DNA of 64,000 bases from DASWJZ01 sp964440525. Lineage in GTDB: Bacteria > Pseudomonadota > Alphaproteobacteria > Rhizobiales > Afifellaceae. The notes under the pieces are model-generated. The model was not told where the DNA came from and searched no databases. It saw nothing but the letters and a program-made list of their open reading frames with translations. Where the stretch lies: contig CAYTTC010000005.1 of assembly GCA_964440525.1 (NCBI GenBank), forward strand, positions 1-64,000, in the 5' to 3' direction. The position numbers and the translations under genes were made by a program. This document shows positions 57,836-64,000 of this stretch, piece after piece; position 1 is the first letter of the stretch, and the number at the start of each line of letters is the position of its first letter.

Positions 57836-59065
57836 ATGACCGGCCCCATCATCACCGAAAAGCGCGACCTGCGCACCGGCCGACCGGTCTGGCTCGATTC
57901 TTCGGGTATTCGTGTCGCCTGCCGGGAGAGCTTCGCGCGCGAGCGCTTCGATACCGTCATCGTCGGCGCAGGAATTTCAGGCGCAATGCTCGCCTACCGC
58001 CTCCGACGCAAGGGTGCGAAGGTGCTGGTCGTCGACCGCCGGCCGCCGCTCCATGGCAGCACGGCGGCGAGCACGGCGCTGCTGCAATTTGAGATCGACA
58101 CGCCGCTTTTCGAGCTTGCGGAAAAGATCGGACGCGACAAAGCGGAACGCGCGTGGTTGCGCTCGGTAAAGGCGGTCGGCGACCTCCGCCGCCTCGTGAA
58201 GCGCGAGCGGATCAGCTGCGGCTGGCGCGACGCGAACACGCTTTATCTTGCCGGCAACGCCTACGGATATCGCGCGCTGCGGAGGGAGATCGAAGCGCGG
58301 GAGGCGCCCGGCATTCCCGGCGCCTATCTGAAAGCCCTGGAACTCGGGGAGCGCTACGGCGTCGATCGCACCGGTGCGATCGTAAGTCCCGGCTCCGCGC
58401 AGGCCAACCCAGTGCAACTCGCCGCCGGCCTTTTTCGCCGCGCGGCGAAGAGCGGCGTGCGCATCTGCTCGCCGGTCGCGATCAAGGCGATCGCCGCCGA
58501 TAAGATGGGCGTGATCCTCACCACCGACGACGACGTCGAGATTTCGACACGCCACGCCGTCTTCTGCACGGGCTACGAGATCCTGAAGCCGATTCCCGAC
58601 CAGGGGCATTCGATCAAGTCGACCTGGGCCTTCGCCTCCGCGCCGGGCGCCGTCGCGCCGGGCTGGCTCGAAGACCACCTCATCTGGGCAGGCGCCGACC
58701 CCTACCTCTATCTCCGCCGCGCGCATGACGGCCGCATCGTCGCCGGCGGCGAGGACGAGCCCTATTCAAAGGCACATGCGGACGTGCGCCTCATGCGGGA
58801 AAAGACCGACACGATCGCCGAGAAGGTTCGCGCGCTGATTCCCGGCCTGACGTTCAAAATCGCCCATCGCTGGGCGGGCGCCTTCGGCGAGAGCGAGACC
58901 GGGCTACCCTTCATCGACCGCGTGCCCGGCCATCCGAACTGCTACGCGGTGATGGGCTTCGGCGGCAACGGCATCACCTATTCGATGATCGCCGCCGAAG
59001 TCGTCTCGCGCCTCATCGCCGGCCGCGACGACCCGGACGCTGATCTTTACCGGTTTCCGATGTGA
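57836..59065 (+). CDS. DAO-family FAD-dependent oxidoreductase
   Basis: A 409-residue flavoprotein with FDTVIVGAGISGAMLAYRLRRKGAKVLVVDRR, the adjacent GSTAASTALLQFEIDTPL that replaces the covalent-flavin motif, and a C-terminal YAVMGFGGNGITYSMIAAEVVSRL typical of glycine-oxidase/PuuB-like enzymes. The first 40 residues before the Rossmann fold are unusual and not hydrophobic. ATG 57836 is used; the frame opens at 57791. It is divergent from the dimethylglycine dehydrogenase-like gene, so both may act on related amines. The substrate is unknown. Confidence 0.85.
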   Translation: MTGPIITEKRDLRTGRPVWLDSSGIRVACRESFARERFDTVIVGAGISGAMLAYRLRRKGAKVLVVDRRPPLHGSTAASTALLQFEIDTPLFELAEKIGRDKAERAWLRSVKAVGDLRRLVKRERISCGWRDANTLYLAGNAYGYRALRREIEAREAPGIPGAYLKALELGERYGVDRTGAIVSPGSAQANPVQLAAGLFRRAAKSGVRICSPVAIKAIAADKMGVILTTDDDVEISTRHAVFCTGYEILKPIPDQGHSIKSTWAFASAPGAVAPGWLEDHLIWAGADPYLYLRRAHDGRIVAGGEDEPYSKAHADVRLMREKTDTIAEKVRALIPGLTFKIAHRWAGAFGESETGLPFIDRVPGHPNCYAVMGFGGNGITYSMIAAEVVSRLIAGRDDPDADLYRFPM

Positions 59066-59154
59066 AGCTTGGATCTCAGGTGGATTGAAACATGAGTCTT
59101 GCAGTGCGTTAGCGCACGATGCAAGTGATCGTACCGTCTATTGGAGAATTCGCA

Positions 59155-59406
59155 ATGCGCCACGTGCAAGCATCCGACGCGGCCACCCAGCTTTTTGGAT
59201 TGCTCGATGAGGTTGAGCGCGGAGAAACCATCGTGATTATCCGGAACGACCGCCCAGTTGCCCGAATCATTCCTGACCCTGAGTTCAGGCGGAAGAGAAC
59301 CGAAGCGGCGATGGCAGGTATCAGAAAACTTCGGGAGAAGGATGGCCGCATTACACTAGAGGAGCTTTTGTCGGCTCATCGAGAAGGTCACAAAATTCTG
59401 GGGTAG
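59155..59406 (+). CDS. Phd/YefM-family antitoxin, no toxin partner seen
   Basis: An 83-residue antitoxin, MRHVQASDAATQLFGLLDEVERGETIVIIRNDRPVARIIPDPEFRRKR, matching the Phd/StbD group. ATG 59155 has GGAGAA upstream; the frame opens at 59119. No PIN or Doc/RelE toxin follows. Instead, 37 bases later, comes a frameshifted crystallin-J1-like gene, so it is an orphan or is paired with that gene. Confidence 0.82.
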   Translation: MRHVQASDAATQLFGLLDEVERGETIVIIRNDRPVARIIPDPEFRRKRTEAAMAGIRKLREKDGRITLEELLSAHREGHKILG

Positions 59407-59443
59407 GTTCATATTTGCACGCAGGGCCTGATAAGCGCGGGCA

Positions 59444-59797
59444 ATGGAGTCAGAGATAGAGACGGTGACGCTTTGGCGACCCGTCGGCCCCGCGGAGCTT
59501 GAGTTGATCCGCAATAGTGGGATGCGACGGTTTCCACCGCGACTACCTGAACAGCCGATCTTCTATCCCGTGTTGACGACTACGCGGTTCAGATCGCGCG
59601 CGACTGGAACGTGAAGGCAAGCGGCTCAGGGCACGTCCTTCGGTTCCGGGTGAGGAAGGATTTTCTCGATCAGCACCAGGTGCATGAAGCCGGGAGCCGG
59701 GCACACCGAGAATACTGGATTCTGGCCGAGCAACTCGAAAAGTTCAACGATGCGATCGTCGATGAAATCGAGACGTGCGGTCATTTCCCTGAGTTCA
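59444..59797 (+). pseudogene. Frameshifted 'ADP-ribosylation/crystallin J1'-type gene
   Basis: ATG 59444 opens a frame, MESEIETVTLWRPVGPAELE and LIRNSGMRRFPPRLPEQPIFYPVL, that resembles the start of a widespread 120- to 150-residue family usually labelled ADP-ribosylation/crystallin J1. At about 59574-59577 the match moves to another frame: DYAVQIARDWNVKASGSGHVLRFRV, HREYWILAEQLEKFNDAIVDEIE. One missing base explains the shift. The second frame has no stop before the convergent folD and reads into it, so the 3' end may also be lost. The function of the family is not established. Confidence 0.6.
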
Positions 59798-60730
59798 GGC
59801 GGACGCGCCGATCCCCGCGCCGATTTCCGCTCTACCCGCCTTCCGCGCCGCCGCGATCACCGTATTCGCCATCAGCATGGCGATCGTCATTGGGCCGACG
59901 CCGCCGGGAACCGGCGTGATCCATCCCGCCACGCGCGATGCCGCCGCAAAATCCACGTCGCCGACAAGCTTGGTCTTCCCCTCGCCCTTTTCCGGCGCGG
60001 GCACGCGGTTGATGCCGACGTCGATGATGCAGGCGCCGGGCTTCACGAAGTCGCCCTTCACCATCTCCGGCCGACCAACCGCCGCCACCAGGATGTCGCC
60101 GCGCCGGCAGACGCTCGCGAGGTCGCGTGTGCGGCTATGGCAGATCGTGACCGTGCAATTTTCGGCGAGGAGCAGCTGCGCCACCGGCTTGCCGACGATG
60201 TTGGAGCGGCCCACCACCACGGCCTCGAGACCCGAAAGATCGCTGCCCAATGCGTGCTTCACGAGGATGACGCTGCCGGCCGGCGTGCAGGGCACCAGCG
60301 CCTGATCGCGGGCGCCCGACGCGAGCCTCCCGACATTGACTGGATGAAACCCGTCCACGTCCTTGTCGGGGTCGATGGCAAGAAGCACCTTCGACTCGTC
60401 GATGTGTTTTGGCAGCGGCAGCTGCACGAGGATGCCGTGGATCGCCGGATCGGCGTTGAGCTTTCCGACAAGTCCCAGGAGTTCGGCCTCGGAGGTCTCC
60501 GCGGGCAAAGTATGCTGCTCAGAATGAAAGCCGCATTCCTCCGCCGTTCGGCTCTTGCTTTTGACATAGATCGCGCTCGCCGGGTTTTCGCCCACCAGCA
60601 CCACCGCGAGACCGGGCTTCACGGCGAGTTCCGACATGAGGCGGTCGCGCGCGTCCTTGACGTTCTCGATGACCGCCGCGGCGACCCGCTTTCCGTCGAT
60701 CAGCCGCGCCGAGGTTGCCGCTTGATCCAT
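59795..60730 (-). CDS. folD: Methylenetetrahydrofolate dehydrogenase/cyclohydrolase
   Basis: A 311-residue bifunctional enzyme interconverting 5,10-methylene-THF, methenyl-THF and 10-formyl-THF with NADP+. Catalytic lysine K59 is in YVKSKSRTAEECG, with ILVQLPLPKHIDESKVLLAIDPDKDVDGFHPVNVG and VVGRSNIVGKPVAQLLL (NADP site), and the end GWITPVPGGVGPMTIAMLMANT. It takes methylene-THF from the sox and dimethylglycine-dehydrogenase-like enzymes towards Fhs. It lies divergent from mazEF. A 20-residue C-terminal tail follows the usual end. Confidence 0.96.
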   Translation of the reverse strand: MDQAATSARLIDGKRVAAAVIENVKDARDRLMSELAVKPGLAVVLVGENPASAIYVKSKSRTAEECGFHSEQHTLPAETSEAELLGLVGKLNADPAIHGILVQLPLPKHIDESKVLLAIDPDKDVDGFHPVNVGRLASGARDQALVPCTPAGSVILVKHALGSDLSGLEAVVVGRSNIVGKPVAQLLLAENCTVTICHSRTRDLASVCRRGDILVAAVGRPEMVKGDFVKPGACIIDVGINRVPAPEKGEGKTKLVGDVDFAAASRVAGWITPVPGGVGPMTIAMLMANTVIAAARKAGRAEIGAGIGASA

Positions 60731-60836
60731 TTACCTCTCCCGCTCCCACCGCAATCGCTTCTAACAGCAGGTGCGCGCTCGACATGTCAGTTTGCGACAA
60801 CGGACAGCCGACCCGCTTGAACGCCGTCGTTCTCCG

Positions 60837-60859
60837 CTATACGTATTCAATACGTATAG
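60837..60859. promoter_or_regulatory. Perfect 23-base palindrome, likely MazE operator
   Basis: Arms CTATACGTATT and AATACGTATAG are perfect inverted repeats around one central C at 60848. The site is AT-rich in a GC-rich context and ends 10 bases before the antitoxin start codon. Autorepression by an antitoxin or antitoxin-toxin complex is the obvious reading. Confidence 0.7.
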
Positions 60860-60869
60860 GAACACGTCG

Positions 60870-61100
60870 ATGTCAAAGAAGCTCACAATCACCGTTGACG
60901 ACGAAGTCTACGAGGGTCTCCACGCCCGGATCGGCCGACGACGCATAAGCCGATTCCTCAACGATCTCGCGCGTCCGCATGTTTCTGATCGGGACCTCGA
61001 GGAAGGTTACAGAGCCATGGCGGCGGACGAAGAAAGGGAGCGCGAAGCTCTCGAGTGGATTGAGGGTATCGTCGAGGACATCGCTGATGACCCGAGATAG
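60870..61100 (+). CDS. MazE-like (ribbon-helix-helix) antitoxin
   Basis: A 76-residue antitoxin starting MSKKLTITVDDEVYEGLHARIGRRRISRFLNDLARPHV, a ribbon-helix-helix DNA-binding region, followed by an acidic C-terminal arm (DLEEGYRAMAADEEREREALEWIEGIVEDIADD) that would cover the toxin. It overlaps the toxin gene by 14 bases. The 23-base palindrome just upstream is the presumed operator. Confidence 0.9.
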   Translation: MSKKLTITVDDEVYEGLHARIGRRRISRFLNDLARPHVSDRDLEEGYRAMAADEEREREALEWIEGIVEDIADDPR

Positions 61101-61425
61101 GTGGCCGCGACGGGGCGAGGTTTGGTGGGTGACGTTCGGGGCGTCGATCGGCGGCGAGATCAAGAAAACGAGGCCGGCGGTCATAATCAGCCGTGACAAC
61201 TCCAACCAAAGCCTAAATCGAGTCCAAGTCGTGCCACTCACAAGCAGCACGGACCGTCTCTTTCCCTCCGAAGCCTACGTCACATTTCGCGGCGGACGAC
61301 ACAAGGCTTTGGCCGACCAGCTAGGCTCGGTCAGCAAGCTTCGGCTTCGAGAGATGATCGGCAATCTTGATCGCGAGGACGTCGCCGCCGTCGAGCGCGC
61401 TGTCCGCGTACAGTTGGATCTTTAG
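61087..61425 (+). CDS. mazF: MazF/PemK-type endoribonuclease toxin
   Basis: A 112-residue toxin with RRGEVWWVTFGASIGGEIKKTRPAVIISRDNSNQSLNRVQVVPLTSS and ALADQLGSVSKLRLREMIGNLDREDVAAVERAVRVQL, the canonical PemK/MazF fold elements including the catalytic arginine-threonine region (KTRPAV; PLTSS). ATG 61087 lies inside the antitoxin reading frame. It would cut mRNA at a short specific sequence that cannot be predicted here. Confidence 0.93.
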   Translation: MTRDRWPRRGEVWWVTFGASIGGEIKKTRPAVIISRDNSNQSLNRVQVVPLTSSTDRLFPSEAYVTFRGGRHKALADQLGSVSKLRLREMIGNLDREDVAAVERAVRVQLDL

Positions 61426-61560
61426 ATGAGCGGAATCGTGCTGCGGCGGCTTGCGCCAACAGTATGCAGGCACCGTGGATCGGGCGAGCAGCGCTGACAT
61501 CCGGACAAGCGCGAGCCGCCGGCCTTTCGACCGGCAGCCCGCAATGCCCCGGCGAACCGG

Positions 61561-61731
61561 CTACACGGCTCGGCCGCGCATCGCTCCCGCGACGGCCGAG
61601 ATCAGGAACAGCACGATCGCGACAAAGAAGATGATCTTGGCGATACCGATCGCCGTGCCGGCAATGCCGCCGAAGCCGAGCAGCGCCGCGATCAGCGCGA
61701 TGATGAGAAAGGTGAGAGCCCAACCCAACAT
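61561..61731 (-). CDS. DUF1328 (YtjA-like) small membrane protein
   Basis: A 56-residue peptide: MLGWALTFLIIALIAALLGFGG and AGTAIGIAKIIFFVAIVLFLISAVAGAM, two hydrophobic helices separated by a glycine turn, identical in layout to the DUF1328/YtjA family of stress-associated inner-membrane peptides. ATG 61731 with GAGG five bases upstream gives the standard family length; the longer open frame to 61854 is not used. Function of the family is unknown. Confidence 0.9.
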   Translation of the reverse strand: MLGWALTFLIIALIAALLGFGGIAGTAIGIAKIIFFVAIVLFLISAVAGAMRGRAV

Positions 61732-61831
61732 GAAAGCCTCCATGTCTTCGACGCGCAAAAGCGCGTCGTTTGCGGGTGAACGCAAACGAAGACATTTGGT
61801 TTCATCGCAGTCTTCTGCTGGGGTGGCGCGG

Positions 61832-62275
61832 CTACGGAAGAATGCCGGAAACATAACCGCCGCCTTCCGGCGGCAACGTCAGCGTCTCGCCCCGCATTCG
61901 CGGATTGAAGCTGAGATGCACCCACCGCCTTTTCTCGTGAATCAGCTGATCGAACTTGATTGCGGAAGCTTTGATCGCCTGGCAGATGTCGAACGGCGTT
62001 CCGAAGAGCGGGCTCACAAAATCAACAGCCCAGCCCAAGGCGTGATCGGAATTCGACACTCCGTTCACCGCCGCGTTGAGCGTCGGGTTGCGATAGCCCG
62101 ACGAAATCTTCATGGGCTGTCCGAGGAGCGTGCGCACCGGCTCCAGCGCGATGGCGAGTGCCTCAAGATTGAGGAGATGCTCCGGTGTCGGCGTATTGTC
62201 GATGCCCTGGCTTTGCGCCGTGTCCGACGCGATGAACTCCTCGAGCGTGAAATGCGGACTGAGCTGTTGCGGCAT
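61832..62275 (-). CDS. M15-family zinc D,D-carboxypeptidase-like protein (phage-type)
   Basis: A 147-residue Peptidase_M15_3 protein. Zinc-site residues fit H78 and D85 (SNSDHALGWAVDF) and H120 (RRWVHLSF), with the substrate arginine R62 in ISSGYRNPTLN. The opening LSPHFTLEEFIASDTAQSQGIDN is typical of this group, common in prophages but also found as lone chromosomal genes. No signal peptide. No other phage genes surround it. Confidence 0.88.
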   Translation of the reverse strand: MPQQLSPHFTLEEFIASDTAQSQGIDNTPTPEHLLNLEALAIALEPVRTLLGQPMKISSGYRNPTLNAAVNGVSNSDHALGWAVDFVSPLFGTPFDICQAIKASAIKFDQLIHEKRRWVHLSFNPRMRGETLTLPPEGGGYVSGILP

Positions 62276-62407
62276 GGTCTGGCTCCCTCGTCAGATCGCA
62301 TCTGAGCCCCGCTTGCCCGACTACGATCGCAACCAGAGGTATACCACATGACAAGAAATGGAGCACCCAATTCTCAACGAGCACGCGTCCCCGCGCCGGG
62401 CGCTACG

Positions 62408-62995
62408 CTAGGGCGACTCCAACTCCTCCAGCATCAGGCGCTGCACGATTACGAGCGTCTTGGCATCCTCGATCGTACCCTGCCGCGCCATGTAGAAAAG
62501 CTCGGGAAGCGTCAGTTCCACGACTTCGATGTTCTCGCCCTCATGCAGATTGCCACTGCCTTGCTTGCGCAGGTCGCCGGCCGAAACCTCGGCGACATAG
62601 AGATAGATGCGTTCGGTCAGCGTACCGGCGGAGGGGAGGATGCTGCCGAGGCTCCTGAGTCCGCCGATAGTGACGCCGATCTCCTCTTCCGCCTCGCGTC
62701 TCGCGGCGTCTTCCGGCGTCTCTCCCGGATCGAGGATGCCGGCGCAGGCCTCGAGGAGATAGGGGTCGGCGCCCCGCCCGAGCAGCCCGGCGCGCCACTG
62801 CCGCACCAGGATAGCGACGCCTCGGCCGCGGTCGATCACCAGGACGGCGGCCGCATGGCCGTGATCGATGACCTCGCGCGTGTGCCGGCGGAGCGTGCCG
62901 GCGGCATCGGCCGCCTCCACCGTCACGATGTCGAGGGTGTTCCAGCCGTTGTAGATGCGCGTAGTCTCAACGACGCGCGGAAACTCGCCTTTCAT
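62408..62995 (-). CDS. Nudix hydrolase, ADP-ribose pyrophosphatase-like
   Basis: A 195-residue cytosolic hydrolase. The complete Nudix box is at residues 86-108 (G-I-L-D-P-G-E-x7-R-E-A-E-E-E-I-G-V). N-terminal beta extension and the C-terminal TLPELFYMARQGTIEDAKTLVIVQRLMLE place it with NudF/YffH-type enzymes acting on ADP-ribose or GDP-mannose. Stand-alone gene between the M15 and LysR genes. Confidence 0.9.
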   Translation of the reverse strand: MKGEFPRVVETTRIYNGWNTLDIVTVEAADAAGTLRRHTREVIDHGHAAAVLVIDRGRGVAILVRQWRAGLLGRGADPYLLEACAGILDPGETPEDAARREAEEEIGVTIGGLRSLGSILPSAGTLTERIYLYVAEVSAGDLRKQGSGNLHEGENIEVVELTLPELFYMARQGTIEDAKTLVIVQRLMLEELESP

Positions 62996-63066
62996 GCGCT
63001 TTGAAGCCCCATCGCCATTCGATACATCTGAGGGATCGGCATGCGGGCGCGCACGTCAACAGCGGA

Positions 63067-63999
63067 TCACGCAGCGGCCGCGTCCTGACCGCGGAAGTTA
63101 TCCACGATGTGGCTCTCGAGCGCATCGAACAACGGTCCGATCGCGCTGGGGGAGCGCTTGAGCTCGATCTCCAGGTAGCCGAGTTGCGGCAGGTTCACGT
63201 CCTCTCCGAATATCTTCAGCTCGCCTTGCACGGCCGAGCGCGGGAACGGCGCGATGGCCAGACCTCCCATCACGGCGACGAGCTGGCCGACATAGTGCTG
63301 GCTGGAATAGGCGATGCGGTAGGGAATCCCCTCGCGGTCGAGCGCGCTCAGCGCCTGCCTCCGCCAGCAGCAGCCGACGTGGGAGAGGGCAAGCGGAAGC
63401 GGGCTCTTCTCATGTGCGCATCCATGTCGGAGTCCCGCCCAGACGAGCGGTTCGCGGTGCACGGTCATACCGGCCGGTTGCCCATGGCCGGCACTCACGA
63501 GCGCGATATCGATCGTGTTGTGGTCGAGCCTGTTCAGCAGCTCGCTGCTCGACTGGCACGAGATATCGACCTCGACGTCGGGGTGGCTCGCAGCGAAGCG
63601 AGCAAGGATCTTCGGCAGGTACTGTGACGCGTAGTCGTCGGGCATGCCAAGGCGGATCGTGCCCTGGATTTGCGGTGCGCGGAATCGCTGCAACGCCTCG
63701 TCCGCGAGCTTCAAGATCCGTCGCCCGTAGCTGACCAGCGCCTCGCCGTCGGGCGTCAGGATCACCGAGCGGCCGTCCTTCGCAAAAAGCGGGCGCGCCA
63801 CCTGCTCCTCGAGCTTCTTCATCTGCATGGAAACCGCCGACGGCGTGCGGAACACACCGCGCGCCGCGCGACTGAAGCTGCCCGTATCGGCGATCGCCAC
63901 CAGCGTGCGCAGAAGGTCGAGCTCAAGGCCGGCGCCGCCGCGGAATTCAAGGCTCGTCTCACTCTCCTGCAACTTCGAATTCAATGCCACAACGCTCAT
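63067..63999 (-). CDS. LysR-family transcriptional regulator
   Basis: A 310-residue regulator with an N-terminal winged helix (LDLLRTLVAIADTGSFSRAARGVFRTPSAVSMQMKKLEEQVARPLFAKDGRSVILTPDGEALVSYGRRIL) and a LysR substrate-binding domain (IRLGMPDDYASQYLPKILARFAASHPDVEVDISCQSSSELLNRLDHNTIDIALVS). The cysteine pair at HVGCCWRRQAL is in the ligand domain. Sequence style is close to the LrhA/NocR-like group. The start at 63999 is one base from the window end; an upstream start cannot be excluded. The regulated neighbour would lie outside the window. Confidence 0.9.
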   Translation of the reverse strand: MSVVALNSKLQESETSLEFRGGAGLELDLLRTLVAIADTGSFSRAARGVFRTPSAVSMQMKKLEEQVARPLFAKDGRSVILTPDGEALVSYGRRILKLADEALQRFRAPQIQGTIRLGMPDDYASQYLPKILARFAASHPDVEVDISCQSSSELLNRLDHNTIDIALVSAGHGQPAGMTVHREPLVWAGLRHGCAHEKSPLPLALSHVGCCWRRQALSALDREGIPYRIAYSSQHYVGQLVAVMGGLAIAPFPRSAVQGELKIFGEDVNLPQLGYLEIELKRSPSAIGPLFDALESHIVDNFRGQDAAAA

Positions 64000-64000
64000 T

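Noticed and set aside
1..64000. CRISPR arrays, insertion sequences or prophage
   Set aside because: No regularly spaced repeats, transposase or integrase genes, or phage structural genes were seen. The amidase and M15 peptidase are isolated lysin-like genes.

Overview
GC-rich, densely packed DNA. The gene content and style (TRAP-free polar amino acid uptake, urate oxidation by membrane PuuD, heterotetrameric sarcosine oxidases, LAGC lipobox lipoprotein, 'VIPA/SSPAMT'-type palindromic intergenic repeats, a PdhS/DivJ-like histidine kinase) point to an alphaproteobacterium, most likely a Hyphomicrobiales (Rhizobiales) soil or plant-associated heterotroph. No rRNA, tRNA, CRISPR array, transposase, integrase or origin was recognised.

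Layout. 1-7.4 kb: Mrp iron-sulfur carrier (cut by the window edge), mobA, a polar amino-acid ABC transporter lacking its ATPase, a beta-hydroxyacid dehydrogenase, a ChaC glutathione cyclotransferase and an AlkD-like glycosylase. 7.4-11 kb: secreted GH18 protein, Lrp-type regulator, membrane histidine kinase. 11-12.9 kb: the most unusual locus, a two-gene minus-strand operon of a 139-residue protein with two C-x-x-C-C-S-G-F-D motifs followed, with overlap, by a DUF692/MNIO enzyme fused to a probable partner domain; this looks like an undescribed MNIO-modified peptide system. 13-15.6 kb: cobT, cobS and a retropepsin. 15.6-21.3 kb: dusA, a PanB-like enzyme that has lost the catalytic aspartates, an ArsR-SRPBCC-VOC operon, a MarR-GNAT fusion, ccdA.

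21-34.8 kb is largely purine catabolism: M20 hydrolase and puuE on the plus strand; then, after xylB-xylA and a HigBA toxin-antitoxin pair, a minus-strand operon uraH-xdhA-xdhB-xdhC-guaD-puuD facing uraD. Together these take guanine and xanthine through urate, hydroxyisourate and OHCU to allantoin and allantoate. mobA near the left end may help make molybdenum cofactor, although XDH-type enzymes do not need the MGD form.

35-61 kb is a one-carbon/N-methylamine region. Two complete sarcosine-oxidase-like operons (soxBDAG) converge on a ParDE pair; next come ogt, fhs with a divergent GlxA-type AraC regulator, a dimethylglycine-dehydrogenase-like flavoenzyme, a DAO-family flavoprotein and folD. 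Demethylation of N-methyl compounds onto tetrahydrofolate, then FolD and Fhs, gives formate or C1 units. A small accessory patch at 46.9-49.5 kb interrupts it: an acidic repeat protein coupled to a phage-like amidase, a duplicated 3' end of fhs and a compositionally distinct lipoprotein gene. The right end has Phd and MazEF antitoxin/toxin genes, a frameshifted crystallin-J1-like gene, a DUF1328 membrane peptide, an M15 peptidase, a Nudix hydrolase and a LysR regulator. Two families of long palindromic intergenic repeats occur twice each; one supplies the C-terminal tail of XdhB.
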